A DNA stretch of 18,442 bases from positions 1 through 18,442 of the forward strand of contig CAYMYI010000087.1 of assembly GCA_964394585.1 (NCBI GenBank). Reading direction: 5' to 3'. Positions 6,980 through 15,235 of this stretch are shown one piece after another. The position numbers and the translations under genes were made by a program. The notes below the pieces were generated by a model. It saw nothing but the letters and a program-made list of their open reading frames with translations, did no database searches and had not been told where the DNA came from. Origin of the DNA: CAYUJH01 sp964394585 (GTDB lineage: Bacteria; Bacteroidota; Bacteroidia; Cytophagales; Flammeovirgaceae). Positions within the stretch are counted from its first letter, which is position 1; every line of letters begins with the position of its first letter.

Positions 6980-9433
6980 ATGCAAACCAGCACAATTGAT
7001 TTTAGCGACTCCTTCTGGCAAAAAAACTACCTCCTCTACGATAGCCGAAAACTGATTAGCGGCAAAGACACCCTATTTTTTGCCTTTCGGGGGCGTTACC
7101 AAGATGGGCACACATTCATTCCGGAAATGTATGAAAAAGGAGTCCGCAATTTTGTAGTACGGCAAATCCCCAACGATGCCCCAAAAAAATTCCCTGAGGC
7201 AACGTTCCAAGCAATGGAAAACCCACTACGGTGCATGCAAGCCTTGGCAACCCACCATCGAGCGAAGTTTTCTATCCCAGTAGTTGGCATTACCGGTAGC
7301 AATGGAAAAACTATCGTAAAAGAGTGGCTCTACCAGTTGCTCCCTTCTCATTTCCGCATTGTCAAAAGTCCTAAAAGCTACAATTCGCAAATTGGCGTTC
7401 CCCTCTCTGTATGGGAGATGAAGCCCTATCATAACCTAGGTATCTTCGAAGCAGGCATCTCTCGGAAAAATGAAATGTTGGCATTGGAGCGCATCATACA
7501 GCCTACTATTGGCATATTCACGAATGTTGGCCCTGCCCACGACGAGGGCTTTGCGAACCGATTGGAAAAAGTACGCGAAAAGATGCAACTCTTTCGGCAC
7601 GTTCATACGCTCATTTATCGGGCAGATTACCCCCTGATCGTATCCGAAGCGCAAACCCTCCAACATGTAGAACACTGGAGCTGGGGCAATAGTCCCGAAG
7701 CTCTATGGCAATTTAGTGTGATAGCGCATGGTGCAAAACACACCGATATTAGGTTAAAACACACGGTTACGCAAGTTTTGCATACCTTCCGGTTGCCATT
7801 TACCGATTCGGCATCCATCGAAAATGCAGTTCATTGTATCTTGCTCATGCTATTTCTTGCCATTGATACAAGTACCATACAAGAGCGCCTGAACCAGTTG
7901 CAAAATCTTCCTATGCGATTAGAGTTAAAAGAAGGGAAAGGAAGCAATTTATTAATTGATGACTCTTATAGTAACGATGCGCTCAGCCTGCGAATAGCAC
8001 TCGATTTTTTGGCACAACACCGCCAACACCGAGCAGCTACCCTCATCCTTTCCGATTTACAACAAACCGGGCAAGCCCCCGAAGAGCTATATCCTCAAAT
8101 TGCCCAATGGCTCTCTGAACGGAATATCACTCGGCTATGGGGTGTAGGCGATGAAATTAGCCGATTTGCCTCAAAATTTGCAATCCCTCAGCAAGCATTT
8201 TTTCCAGATACCGAAGCCTTATTACAGCATATCAACCACGGCACCCCATTCCAAGGGGAAATTGTTTTGGTGAAAGGAGCGCGTTCGTTTCAATTCGAGC
8301 GCATTGTGAACCGACTTCAGCAAAAGCTGCACGGCACACGCCTCGAAATTAACTTAGAGGCAATCATTTTCAACTTAAAGTTTTACAAAAGTTTTCTGAA
8401 GCCGAGCACCAAAATTATGGTGATGGTAAAAGCCTTTGCTTACGGTAGCGGAAGCCACCAAATAGCCGATGTACTGCAATACCAGGGGGTAGATTACCTT
8501 GCCGTAGCCTATGCCGACGAGGGAGTGAGACTGCGACAAAAGGGGATTCGGCTGCCCATCATGGTGATGAACCCTCTGCCCGAAACCTATGAATTGTTAC
8601 TTCAGTACAACTTGGAACCTGAAATCTACAGCATTCGTCATTTAGAATCGTTTCTTACCTTTCTAAAAACACAGCATCCAAATCACCCTATTTCCATTCA
8701 CTTAAAACTAGAAACCGGAATGCACCGGTTGGGCTTTGAACCTACCGAAATAGAGGCTGTAACCCAATACATAAAAGCGTACCCCACCCTGAAAGTCGCT
8801 ACGGCATTTAGCCACTTAGCGGCTGCAGATACGCCCGAAGAGCATGCATTTTCTCAAATTCAAATTCAGCAATTTCAGCAAATGGCGCTGCAACTCGAGC
8901 AGGCGTTAGGCTACACCATTACGAAACATATGTTGAACTCAGCAGGCATCGTACGCTATCCCGAACATCAAATGGACATGGTACGGCTCGGAATCGGTTT
9001 GTATGGTATTGAAGTCAACCAAATGTTCCCACAAGCCTTGCAGCCCATTGGAACGCTCAAAACTACTATTTCGCAAATTAAAATTTTGCAACCCGGCGAT
9101 ACTGTAGGTTATGGCAGGTATGGAAAAGCCAAGGAACCCATGCGTATTGCTACCATTGCCATTGGGTATGCCGATGGATTCGATCGCCGGTTTAGCCAAG
9201 GCGTAGGCAGCGTGCTAATCCATGGAAAGCTAGCACCAGTAATAGGTAATGTGTGCATGGATATGACCATGGTAGACGTTACCCACATTCCACAAGCACA
9301 AGAAGAAGATGAGGTAATTATTTTTGGAGAAGGTCGACCTGTTACCGAAGTAGCCGCTACGATTGGCACCATTCCTTACGAAATCCTCACGAATGTGAAA
9401 GATCGCGTTCGTAGAATATTCTACATTGCATAA
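6980..9433 (+). CDS. murF-alr: MurF-Alr fusion: D-Ala-D-Ala-adding ligase / alanine racemase
   Basis: This 817-residue cytoplasmic fusion joins two successive uses of D-alanine in peptidoglycan synthesis. Residues 1 to about 450 are MurF, which adds D-Ala-D-Ala to UDP-MurNAc-tripeptide using ATP. It shows the P-loop GITGSNGKT (103-111), FEAGIS (157-162), the DDSYSND block (327-333) where other MurFs often have DxYNANP, and VKGARSFQFE (431-440). Residues about 455-817 are a PLP-dependent alanine racemase: K484 in MVKAFAYGSG binds PLP, TGMHRLGF spans 579-586, the likely catalytic Tyr is Y711 in VGYGRYG, and GYADGFDRR and NVCMDM complete the active site. The fusion is a known feature of Bacteroidota. 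The start ATG lies 2 bases after the PBP1A stop, so translation is probably coupled. No terminator is clear after the stop. Confidence 0.96.
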   Translation: MQTSTIDFSDSFWQKNYLLYDSRKLISGKDTLFFAFRGRYQDGHTFIPEMYEKGVRNFVVRQIPNDAPKKFPEATFQAMENPLRCMQALATHHRAKFSIPVVGITGSNGKTIVKEWLYQLLPSHFRIVKSPKSYNSQIGVPLSVWEMKPYHNLGIFEAGISRKNEMLALERIIQPTIGIFTNVGPAHDEGFANRLEKVREKMQLFRHVHTLIYRADYPLIVSEAQTLQHVEHWSWGNSPEALWQFSVIAHGAKHTDIRLKHTVTQVLHTFRLPFTDSASIENAVHCILLMLFLAIDTSTIQERLNQLQNLPMRLELKEGKGSNLLIDDSYSNDALSLRIALDFLAQHRQHRAATLILSDLQQTGQAPEELYPQIAQWLSERNITRLWGVGDEISRFASKFAIPQQAFFPDTEALLQHINHGTPFQGEIVLVKGARSFQFERIVNRLQQKLHGTRLEINLEAIIFNLKFYKSFLKPSTKIMVMVKAFAYGSGSHQIADVLQYQGVDYLAVAYADEGVRLRQKGIRLPIMVMNPLPETYELLLQYNLEPEIYSIRHLESFLTFLKTQHPNHPISIHLKLETGMHRLGFEPTEIEAVTQYIKAYPTLKVATAFSHLAAADTPEEHAFSQIQIQQFQQMALQLEQALGYTITKHMLNSAGIVRYPEHQMDMVRLGIGLYGIEVNQMFPQALQPIGTLKTTISQIKILQPGDTVGYGRYGKAKEPMRIATIAIGYADGFDRRFSQGVGSVLIHGKLAPVIGNVCMDMTMVDVTHIPQAQEEDEVIIFGEGRPVTEVAATIGTIPYEILTNVKDRVRRIFYIA

Positions 9434-9534
9434 ACGTAATTTCGAGAGTGTTACCAAAAGTTGCGGTGTTTCCCACATAAGAACGAAAGCCGAAATGTTA
9501 GCCAAATCGATATCAATGGAAAATGCAAGATCGG

Positions 9535-9969
9535 CTAACTGTTGTGGGTCTTCCGTTGTAAAGCAAGATAAAACCCAATGCGCAGCAATACATAAAATGC
9601 CACCAAAACGAAAAACGCACTAAATTCAAACTGGAAAAACAAGGTACTATACGGCCATAACACTGAATTAAACAAGGGACCAAGCACAGTAACATGCAAC
9701 ACTACCCAAATGGCAAAAGAGCTAATTTCAAAAATAAGATGCTTGCGCTGCCACAGCCGCTCCATCAGTTTAGTAAGCCCGAAGGTAATGATGAATAATG
9801 CCGATATACTCGCTAAGGTAAATAGCAACCACATAAAGGGATGCCGTGCAAAATCGGAGTTTGGACGCAAAATATGCTCGATGTAGTCGTAAAAAGTATA
9901 CACCACCACAATAGCAAAAAACCAAAAATAGAATGAGCGATAATTTATTTTCCGTAGTCCCTCTATCAT
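9535..9969 (-). CDS. Small four-helix membrane protein, unknown function
   Basis: I do not recognise this 144-residue protein. It has four hydrophobic segments, at about residues 14-29, 45-66, 80-104 and 112-139, and a short polar C-terminus (QRKTHNS). The open frame extends upstream to 10305, but that part overlaps the V4R-like gene and runs through a terminator hairpin. I therefore chose the ATG at 9969, just ahead of the first helix. A non-ATG start slightly upstream cannot be excluded. The hairpin at 10071-10099 suggests it has its own promoter within 9970-10070, although none matches the Bacteroidota consensus. It converges on the MurF-Alr gene with a 101-base gap holding only weak inverted repeats. 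Its stop is TAG. Confidence 0.6.
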   Translation of the reverse strand: MIEGLRKINYRSFYFWFFAIVVVYTFYDYIEHILRPNSDFARHPFMWLLFTLASISALFIITFGLTKLMERLWQRKHLIFEISSFAIWVVLHVTVLGPLFNSVLWPYSTLFFQFEFSAFFVLVAFYVLLRIGFYLALQRKTHNS

Positions 9970-10068
9970 AAATGGCTGAGTTTGGGGGCAAATCTCTGTG
10001 ATAATCTGGAGAATAACGAATAAGTTGAGAACGCGCAGAAGCCCAACGTACAAAAAACATACTAATAC

Positions 10069-10099
10069 AAAAAGGATAACAGATATGCTGCTATCCTTT
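10069..10099 (-). terminator. Intrinsic terminator after the V4R-like gene
   Basis: Arms 10071-10082 and 10088-10099 pair over 12 bases around a five-base loop. On the minus strand the single imperfect pair becomes a G-U wobble, while on the plus strand it is an A-C mismatch. The minus-strand transcript then reads a run of five U. It lies 16 bases past the stop of the V4R-like gene. Confidence 0.75.
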
Positions 10100-10114
10100 C
10101 TTATAAAAAATGAT

Positions 10115-10699
10115 TTACCACGTGATAAGATACGTACAAGAGTTCCCTCCGTTTTTACGCGTTTCTTGGGTGGTATCCAATTGTACCGATTGGGATATGG
10201 AGTTTTCAGGCTTAAAGTTTCGCAATACCTGGATAATAATGCCTTCGTCGAACTTGCTCGGATATGGGTTATCGCACACCATTTTTGCTTGTCGGCTTTC
10301 CGCATTGAACTCCGTAAGCGAATAGTGGCCTATTCCTTCGAGCATGGTGCCGTTTTCAGGGTTAAACATCACCTGCCCATTGCGCCGGTGGTTCATATGG
10401 TAGGCTACATCAATAGAACGCAGCGCGTGTTCTAAGCCTTCCATCGGGGGAAAGTCTGCATTAGAAATAATTGCCTTACCAATCATGAATAAATTCATTT
10501 CGCCTAGCATATTGCCCAACTCTCGAAAAGCATTGAGCCACGCTTGTTGCGGATACCACTGCTGTGGTTTGGGGTCAATCCCGTGTTTTTGCAGCGTTTC
10601 TAAACGGCTTTCCATTCCCAATTCCATGGAGTTCACAAACGATAGAACCGTTTGCCCGTTCACTTCGATATCGGGTAAAATTGCTTCGTACTGTGCCAT
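10115..10699 (-). CDS. V4R-like / small-molecule-binding domain protein
   Basis: This is a 194-residue soluble protein without signal peptide or membrane helix. Conserved-looking blocks are WYPQQAWLNAF (about 48-58), SIDVAYHMNHRR, LEGIGHYSL and CDNPYPSKFDEGII. The C-terminus, RKNGGNSCTYLITW, resembles the end of V4R (4-vinyl reductase) and related hydrocarbon-binding domains, where a Cys about 7 residues upstream is paired with this last Cys. Here the upstream Cys position reads TRKNGG, so the pair is incomplete. The likely role is binding a small hydrophobic or haem-like ligand as a sensor, but this is inferred from weak motif resemblance. It is transcribed in the same direction as the STAND gene, 120 bases downstream of it, with a hairpin between, so co-transcription is doubtful. 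The start ATG at 10699 follows an A/T-rich leader. Confidence 0.55.
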   Translation of the reverse strand: MAQYEAILPDIEVNGQTVLSFVNSMELGMESRLETLQKHGIDPKPQQWYPQQAWLNAFRELGNMLGEMNLFMIGKAIISNADFPPMEGLEHALRSIDVAYHMNHRRNGQVMFNPENGTMLEGIGHYSLTEFNAESRQAKMVCDNPYPSKFDEGIIIQVLRNFKPENSISQSVQLDTTQETRKNGGNSCTYLITW

Positions 10700-10734
10700 A
10701 ATCTTAAAAGAAAAATAAAAAATAAATTTGAGCC

Positions 10735-10754
10735 GAAATAAACTCGCTTATTTC
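10735..10754. repeat. Inverted repeat in the leader of the V4R-like gene
   Basis: GAAATAA (10735-10741) and TTATTTC (10748-10754) are perfect 7-base arms around a six-base ACTCGC centre, 36 bases upstream of the start codon. It could be an operator or a leader hairpin. The arms are AT-rich, so chance is possible. Confidence 0.3.
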
Positions 10755-10770
10755 TTTCTCTTAAATTAAA

Positions 10771-10815
10771 AAAGATTTATGAATGAAAGGTCGCCTTCCT
10801 ACGTCTTTCATTCAT
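10771..10815 (-). terminator. Hairpin after the STAND-HEPN gene, probable terminator
   Basis: Perfect 11-base arms (10779-10789 and 10805-10815) enclose a 15-base loop, starting 5 bases after the STAND gene's stop. On the minus strand a run of six T follows after a short AAATC spacer. The hairpin is AT-rich with a displaced T-run, so termination may be partial. Confidence 0.6.
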
Positions 10816-10819
10816 CATA

Positions 10820-13462
10820 CTACCTAGTAGCCTCCAACACTTCTTGTACTTGTTCAATAGACCGAATGACCCTTTTCAGGTCGATGTTCAGTTCTTCAAG
10901 TTCATCCCAAGTTTTAAGAGGTAACCGCCCATGAAACCCTGCATTACGGCCTTCTAAAATGCTATTGAACAACGTATGATTGCACACAGAGATTTTCCGT
11001 TTAAATTTTTCTAGAGTTTCTGCCTCGGTGGTTTCATCGATGTTTGCTTTGGCAATCATTTCCTTTTTCAGGTTAGAGAACAGCATCACCAATTGCCCAA
11101 ACTCTGAGTAATGGATGATCGGGTCGTACCCTCCTTGTGCACGCCGGCGCAATAGCTTCCATCGATCTACCCATTCTGCTTTTCCTCTCTCATGTACAAA
11201 AGCGATGAGTTTTTCATCGTCCTGGTCAAAAAGAGCCATAATGAACGAGCGCATTAATTGTTCGAGTCTGCCTACCTGGCGTTTAATTTCTTCTTCTTTG
11301 GTTTCTCTCTTTTGCTTTTTCAGCACTTCCACAGCACTTTCGTAGAAGCGTTGGCATTGGGTATCGGCTTGGCAAATGTTTTCCGCTTTTTGGTACGTAT
11401 CATAAATCCGTTGGTAATCGCTTCGTTTTTTATACAGTTCAAACAGCACGCGGTATGCCGACTGAAAGCATTTGATATCTTTAGCAGAATGCTCACCTAC
11501 ATTTACCCACCCTACTATGGTAAGGGCAGTTCGTTCGGCTTCAGCGTATTGCTCCTCGTTGTAAAAAAGTCGATTCATTTTAGCGACCAACCGGGGGAGG
11601 TCGTGCAGTGCTTTGCCTTCTAAGCGCTGAATCATCTCGTCGGCACGGCTGAGTTCATCGTACCATCGCATTTCTTGGGCAACTTTGCGTTTTTCGTGTA
11701 GGTAATCGAGCCGCGTGTAAATATCTGTTTCGTAGTTAATGAGCTTATTGATGTTTTCCAAATACAGGTTTCCTTCAGAGTTGAGGTCGGGCATTTGTCG
11801 TTCAATATCGGCACTGTGCCGAAGCAACGAGAGTAAATCGAGCTTTCGCTGGGGGTCTGCCTGAAACTTTTTGCGGTGGTTCTTCATTGCAGCACGCATT
11901 TCGGGAAAGCGTTCATATTTAGCGTAAAGGTCAAGTAGGCGCTTTAACACATTAATATGGGCATTCGTAGCTTGCAGGGCTTTCTGCGCTTGCATAATAG
12001 CGGTTTCGCGTCGCAATTCACCTTGGGCATCTTCCATATCGATCCAATCGAGCCAGGGTTGTACGGCGCGTTCATCGAGCTGGATTGCCATCTCAAAATT
12101 ATTGAAAGCGCGGTCGTACTCGCCTTTGGCAGTTTGCACTGTAGCGATTTTGTGGTAAATCCTGGCATCTTGCCGCATATCGAGCAATTTCTGCAAGCGT
12201 ATTTCAGCACGATTGTATTTCTTCTCGGCAATCAGCTTTTTATCAATATGCTCTAGCATCACCTCAAGTTCGTCTTTTTCATCGGTTACTTGCTGCATGA
12301 GCACATTTTTAAACTCCATCACTTCTTGTTCGGCAGAGTTGTAGGTTTTGTATTTACGCTGCACAAAATGCATTGCCATCATGTTAACACTCAGCGTTTT
12401 TTCGTCCATCGTGATGAACTTATGGTCTTGCAAGTCGTCGAGGATTTCCTGGAGCTTTCCCCGCGAAAGGTCATCGGTAAAATTCATTAGTTTTTCCAAA
12501 TTCAAGATATCGTGCGTTTTATGGTTGATTTTGTTTTTCAACCAAGCGACGATGTACTCCAGCACTTTTGTATGGTCTTCGCTAAGCGATTCGTACATGT
12601 TTTGAAACTGAAAACTGATGATTTCGGAAATGACGTTGCGGCGTTTTTCGGCATCTTTCAGGCTATCCACTGCGGGGAACCCTTCTAACTCTGCATAAAT
12701 TTGCCCTCGGTTTTTGGTGCCGTTGGAAAGCTGTGCCACGGTAAACTCAATGAGCATGGGGACACACCCCAGCTTTTCAATCAGTCGGAGGTTATCGTAT
12801 TCGGTTGCATTGATGATGTCGTACACCGGTTCGCGGTTCAGCTTCGAAGCGAAATAGTACAGCATCTCTAAGGCTTTGGTAGGCGAAAGTCCTTCAATTT
12901 CGATCGGGTGATCGGCAATTTTCTTGCGCTTACGGCTGGTGGTCAGCACTTTCAAATGCCGGTTTTCTCCACTAAACAGGTTAAAATCTTCTAAGATATA
13001 TTTGAAAAAGTCTTCGTCGTGGATAGTTTCCAAATTATCGAGCACAAAAAACACCGGTTCGGTTTTCACAATTTCTTCAAAAAAAGCCTTTCGCTCTTCG
13101 AGCGGACTGCCCTCAAATTCTTCTTTGAAACCCGATAGTTCAATCAGCGTATCGAACAAGGTTTCCAATCCTTTGAAGTGAACATTGATATGTTTAATGT
13201 TCGATTCAGTAGCAAACGGATCAAAAACGGTATCCTTAGCGGTGATCCACACTAAGTAGTTAAACCTACGTTCGGGGATTACCACATTTTTACAGAAGTA
13301 GTGCGCTAGTGCCGTTTTACCAATCCCCCCTACCCCATCTAACGAAGCGATGAATGTTCCACCCTTCAAAAGCGTTTTAGCAATTTTTTCGATCGTTTCT
13401 TCTCTTCCAAAAAATTTTTTGTATGGTTCTTTCGGGAGGTTATGTACGGTTTTGGCTGTCAT
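10820..13462 (-). CDS. STAND (NB-ARC-like) NTPase with helical repeats and C-terminal HEPN RNase-like domain
   Basis: This is an 880-residue cytoplasmic protein with the layout of an immune-type sensor-effector. The NTPase core has Walker A GVGGIGKT (43-50), Walker B FFVLDNLE (138-145), sensor TTSRKRK (174-180) and a GLPL-like GCVPMLI (232-238), followed by a winged-helix-like region to about 370. Residues about 400-710 are helical with TPR-like units, for example ARIYHKIATVQTAKGEYDRA (433-452), and probably act as the sensing part. Residues about 725-870 resemble Swt1-family HEPN domains: a HYSEFGQLVMLF segment (784-795) and RNAGFH (839-844), matching the R-x4-H RNase motif. In known STAND proteins, ligand binding to the repeats drives NTP-dependent oligomerisation and turns on the effector. 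Here RNA cleavage is inferred. It is divergent from the CorA-like gene with a 157-base gap. The ATG at 13462 directly precedes the NTPase domain. A regulatory role is the main alternative. Confidence 0.85.
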   Translation of the reverse strand: MTAKTVHNLPKEPYKKFFGREETIEKIAKTLLKGGTFIASLDGVGGIGKTALAHYFCKNVVIPERRFNYLVWITAKDTVFDPFATESNIKHINVHFKGLETLFDTLIELSGFKEEFEGSPLEERKAFFEEIVKTEPVFFVLDNLETIHDEDFFKYILEDFNLFSGENRHLKVLTTSRKRKKIADHPIEIEGLSPTKALEMLYYFASKLNREPVYDIINATEYDNLRLIEKLGCVPMLIEFTVAQLSNGTKNRGQIYAELEGFPAVDSLKDAEKRRNVISEIISFQFQNMYESLSEDHTKVLEYIVAWLKNKINHKTHDILNLEKLMNFTDDLSRGKLQEILDDLQDHKFITMDEKTLSVNMMAMHFVQRKYKTYNSAEQEVMEFKNVLMQQVTDEKDELEVMLEHIDKKLIAEKKYNRAEIRLQKLLDMRQDARIYHKIATVQTAKGEYDRAFNNFEMAIQLDERAVQPWLDWIDMEDAQGELRRETAIMQAQKALQATNAHINVLKRLLDLYAKYERFPEMRAAMKNHRKKFQADPQRKLDLLSLLRHSADIERQMPDLNSEGNLYLENINKLINYETDIYTRLDYLHEKRKVAQEMRWYDELSRADEMIQRLEGKALHDLPRLVAKMNRLFYNEEQYAEAERTALTIVGWVNVGEHSAKDIKCFQSAYRVLFELYKKRSDYQRIYDTYQKAENICQADTQCQRFYESAVEVLKKQKRETKEEEIKRQVGRLEQLMRSFIMALFDQDDEKLIAFVHERGKAEWVDRWKLLRRRAQGGYDPIIHYSEFGQLVMLFSNLKKEMIAKANIDETTEAETLEKFKRKISVCNHTLFNSILEGRNAGFHGRLPLKTWDELEELNIDLKRVIRSIEQVQEVLEATR

Positions 13463-13584
13463 GCGCTGGCAAACTTCTTAGAGTACTACATACACGAAAA
13501 TACAAGGTTTGCCCGAAAAGCTTACTTAGTGTGTGCCTTATGTTTTAGGCAAGAGTTTTCATGCGTCCTGTATATTTTGCGACG

Positions 13585-13608
13585 GTTTTCTTATTTTGAA
13601 AAGAAAAC
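13585..13608. repeat. Inverted repeat just before the CorA-like gene
   Basis: GTTTTCTT (13585-13592) and AAGAAAAC (13601-13608) are perfect 8-base arms with an eight-base centre, ending 11 bases before the chosen start at 13620. It lies in the shared 157-base region between the divergent pair and could be an operator or a translation-controlling leader hairpin. No promoter in this region fully matches TTG-N19-TAnnTTTG. The nearest are TATATTTT (plus) and TATTTTCG (minus), each with one mismatch in the -7 box. Confidence 0.35.
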
Positions 13609-13619
13609 ACCTCGCCTGT

Positions 13620-15116
13620 ATGTCGTTTCCTATCCAACACTCTTTCACCCTCTTTTTGTATGCATTCCGTGTGCCTGAAAACACTCTGGCACAGTTCAAC
13701 AAGCAAAGCATTTGGCAACAAAGCCAACTCATGCCCGACGACTCCTTTCTATTTAGCCATGTGCAGGCATTTTTTACCCGCAACCATAACAGAGCCTTAG
13801 AACACGTTGACCCTAACGAAGCGCTTCTATTCGAGTTGAAGCAGGGTAAACTTTCGGGCGAGGAAAAAGAAGCCATGTACCTGTTCAGAAACTTATTTCG
13901 GCGGACTCATCAGATGGGAAATGATGACGACCTCATTGAGTTTTCGCTCTATCACGATGCCTCCATCCTCTCTCCAAAAATTTTTTATGTCCCGCTCACC
14001 TCGGTAGGCATCCTCTCTTATGGCATGTCGCTCGCTACCCCATACCAAAATACAACCGACCTGATTAAGGCAAACTATCGCCTGCGAATTTACGCTGCCG
14101 GGCAAGTAGAAAAAATCGCTACGCCCCGCAATATGCACCCTAAAGCACATACAAGCGAGCAAATCTTATCGGATACCATCACCAAAGAGTTTGACATTGC
14201 ACAGCCCGAACGGGCGCACTTGTGGAATATTCGTTCGTTGGTTAGTTACCTGCTCAACCAGTTTAACCCAACCATTCACGAGCGCCTTTCTCCCAACAGG
14301 CTGCAGGCGTTCAGCTATGTACAAACCAAAGAAGAGTTGCCTCCTTCCGACTTAGAGGAGGTATTATTTAGGTTGCGCCGCATCTATAACGAAAAATATC
14401 ACCCGTCTGATTGGTTTTTGAGCCACAGCAACGAAGTAGCCCAAACCTTTCGGGAAGTGCACTACGGCGCCTCGGTAGAAGGTGCCATCATTTTTGTAAA
14501 TGTAGGCAAAGAAGCGCAAGGAACGTTCCTTAGCAATTACGATAACGTAGTACGCCAACGTATGATTTGGGTGTATTTATTGGCATACCACCAGCGCGTT
14601 GCCCTTATTATGGCAGCCTCTGATACTACCGAACTTTTTAAAGGAGGGATTGACCCTACTACCGATGCGCTCTCACAATTGGTAGAACGCCTTTCGCGCA
14701 TTCAATTAAAATGCTTGTTCCAAGAAGTATCGCATTATACACAACAAAACGACTTTTACTACCTCTGCCGCGATAATTTGCGCATCCCACAGCTTTTTGA
14801 AGAGGTAAAAGCCGAAGTGCTTGAACTCAACCAAATTATTGGAGAAAAACGCCAACAAGAAGAACTCGCACGCCGCGATGCTGAAGAAGCTCAACTGAAG
14901 CGCCGAGCCGGCAAACTCGAAATGCTACTAGCAGTACTTATTTTACCCCAAATCTGGATTGCCCTACTAAGTACCAACTACCAGCCATTCGACCGATGGT
15001 TTAACCAAATGGACTGGTTTGTAGAAACCTTCAGCAGCCTAATTCTGCTCTTTGTTATGTTTATCATCATTAGGCTATACATTTTCAGGCGGTATGCTTC
15101 GCGCCGTAAAAAATAA
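13620..15116 (+). CDS. CorA-like-topology membrane protein, unknown function
   Basis: This 498-residue protein has a large N-terminal soluble domain (about 1-400), a charged coiled coil (EVLELNQIIGEKRQQEELAR and on, about 405-440), two C-terminal membrane helices (about 443-460 and 475-492) and a basic tail (RRYASRRKK). This order is that of CorA-type channels. The segment with LLAYHQRVAL, QEVSHYTQQNDFYY and the coiled coil also recalls distant CorA-like families. The GMN selectivity motif expected after the first helix is absent (TNYQPFDRW instead), so Mg2+ transport is not supported. The open frame reaches 13533, but the ATG at 13620 begins a better-looking domain and follows a leader hairpin. 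It is divergent from the STAND-HEPN gene, which suggests shared control. It may be a membrane effector or partner; that is inference. Confidence 0.7.
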   Translation: MSFPIQHSFTLFLYAFRVPENTLAQFNKQSIWQQSQLMPDDSFLFSHVQAFFTRNHNRALEHVDPNEALLFELKQGKLSGEEKEAMYLFRNLFRRTHQMGNDDDLIEFSLYHDASILSPKIFYVPLTSVGILSYGMSLATPYQNTTDLIKANYRLRIYAAGQVEKIATPRNMHPKAHTSEQILSDTITKEFDIAQPERAHLWNIRSLVSYLLNQFNPTIHERLSPNRLQAFSYVQTKEELPPSDLEEVLFRLRRIYNEKYHPSDWFLSHSNEVAQTFREVHYGASVEGAIIFVNVGKEAQGTFLSNYDNVVRQRMIWVYLLAYHQRVALIMAASDTTELFKGGIDPTTDALSQLVERLSRIQLKCLFQEVSHYTQQNDFYYLCRDNLRIPQLFEEVKAEVLELNQIIGEKRQQEELARRDAEEAQLKRRAGKLEMLLAVLILPQIWIALLSTNYQPFDRWFNQMDWFVETFSSLILLFVMFIIIRLYIFRRYASRRKK

Positions 15117-15235
15117 TGGGAAGTAGCACGCCTAACTTTTTCATATGTATATCTCCAAAAAACGCTGCGGAGTTGGCAAGTTCCTCTTACCCTATAAATT
15201 GCTAGTGTATAAACATTCTGAATTAATAGATTTTT

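Noticed and set aside
9472..9548. Nested inverted repeats (CCCACA/TGTGGG and TTAGCC/GGCTAA) between the convergent genes, considered as an RNA gene
   Set aside because: Six-base arms with long loops, no T-run and overlap with the stop of the minus-strand gene. The pairing is not tRNA-like and could be chance.
9970..10305. N-terminal extension of the four-helix protein frame (hydrophobic stretch SVILFVLVCFLYVGLL)
   Set aside because: It overlaps the better supported V4R-like gene and runs through the terminator hairpin at 10071-10099. The hydrophobicity comes from T-rich sequence. The ATG at 9969 is preferred.
9998..10435. 145-codon plus-strand frame antisense to the V4R-like gene
   Set aside because: It shows no domain-like sequence and lies opposite a gene with conserved-looking blocks and its own terminator.
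13533..13619. Longer start for the CorA-like protein at 13533
   Set aside because: The extra 29 residues (Cys-rich, MPYVLGKSFHASCIF) look like translated intergenic sequence and contain the leader hairpin. The ATG at 13620 starts the better-looking domain.
14930..15050. Calling the two-helix protein a true CorA Mg2+ transporter
   Set aside because: The GMN motif after the first membrane helix is absent, and only topology and loose similarity remain.
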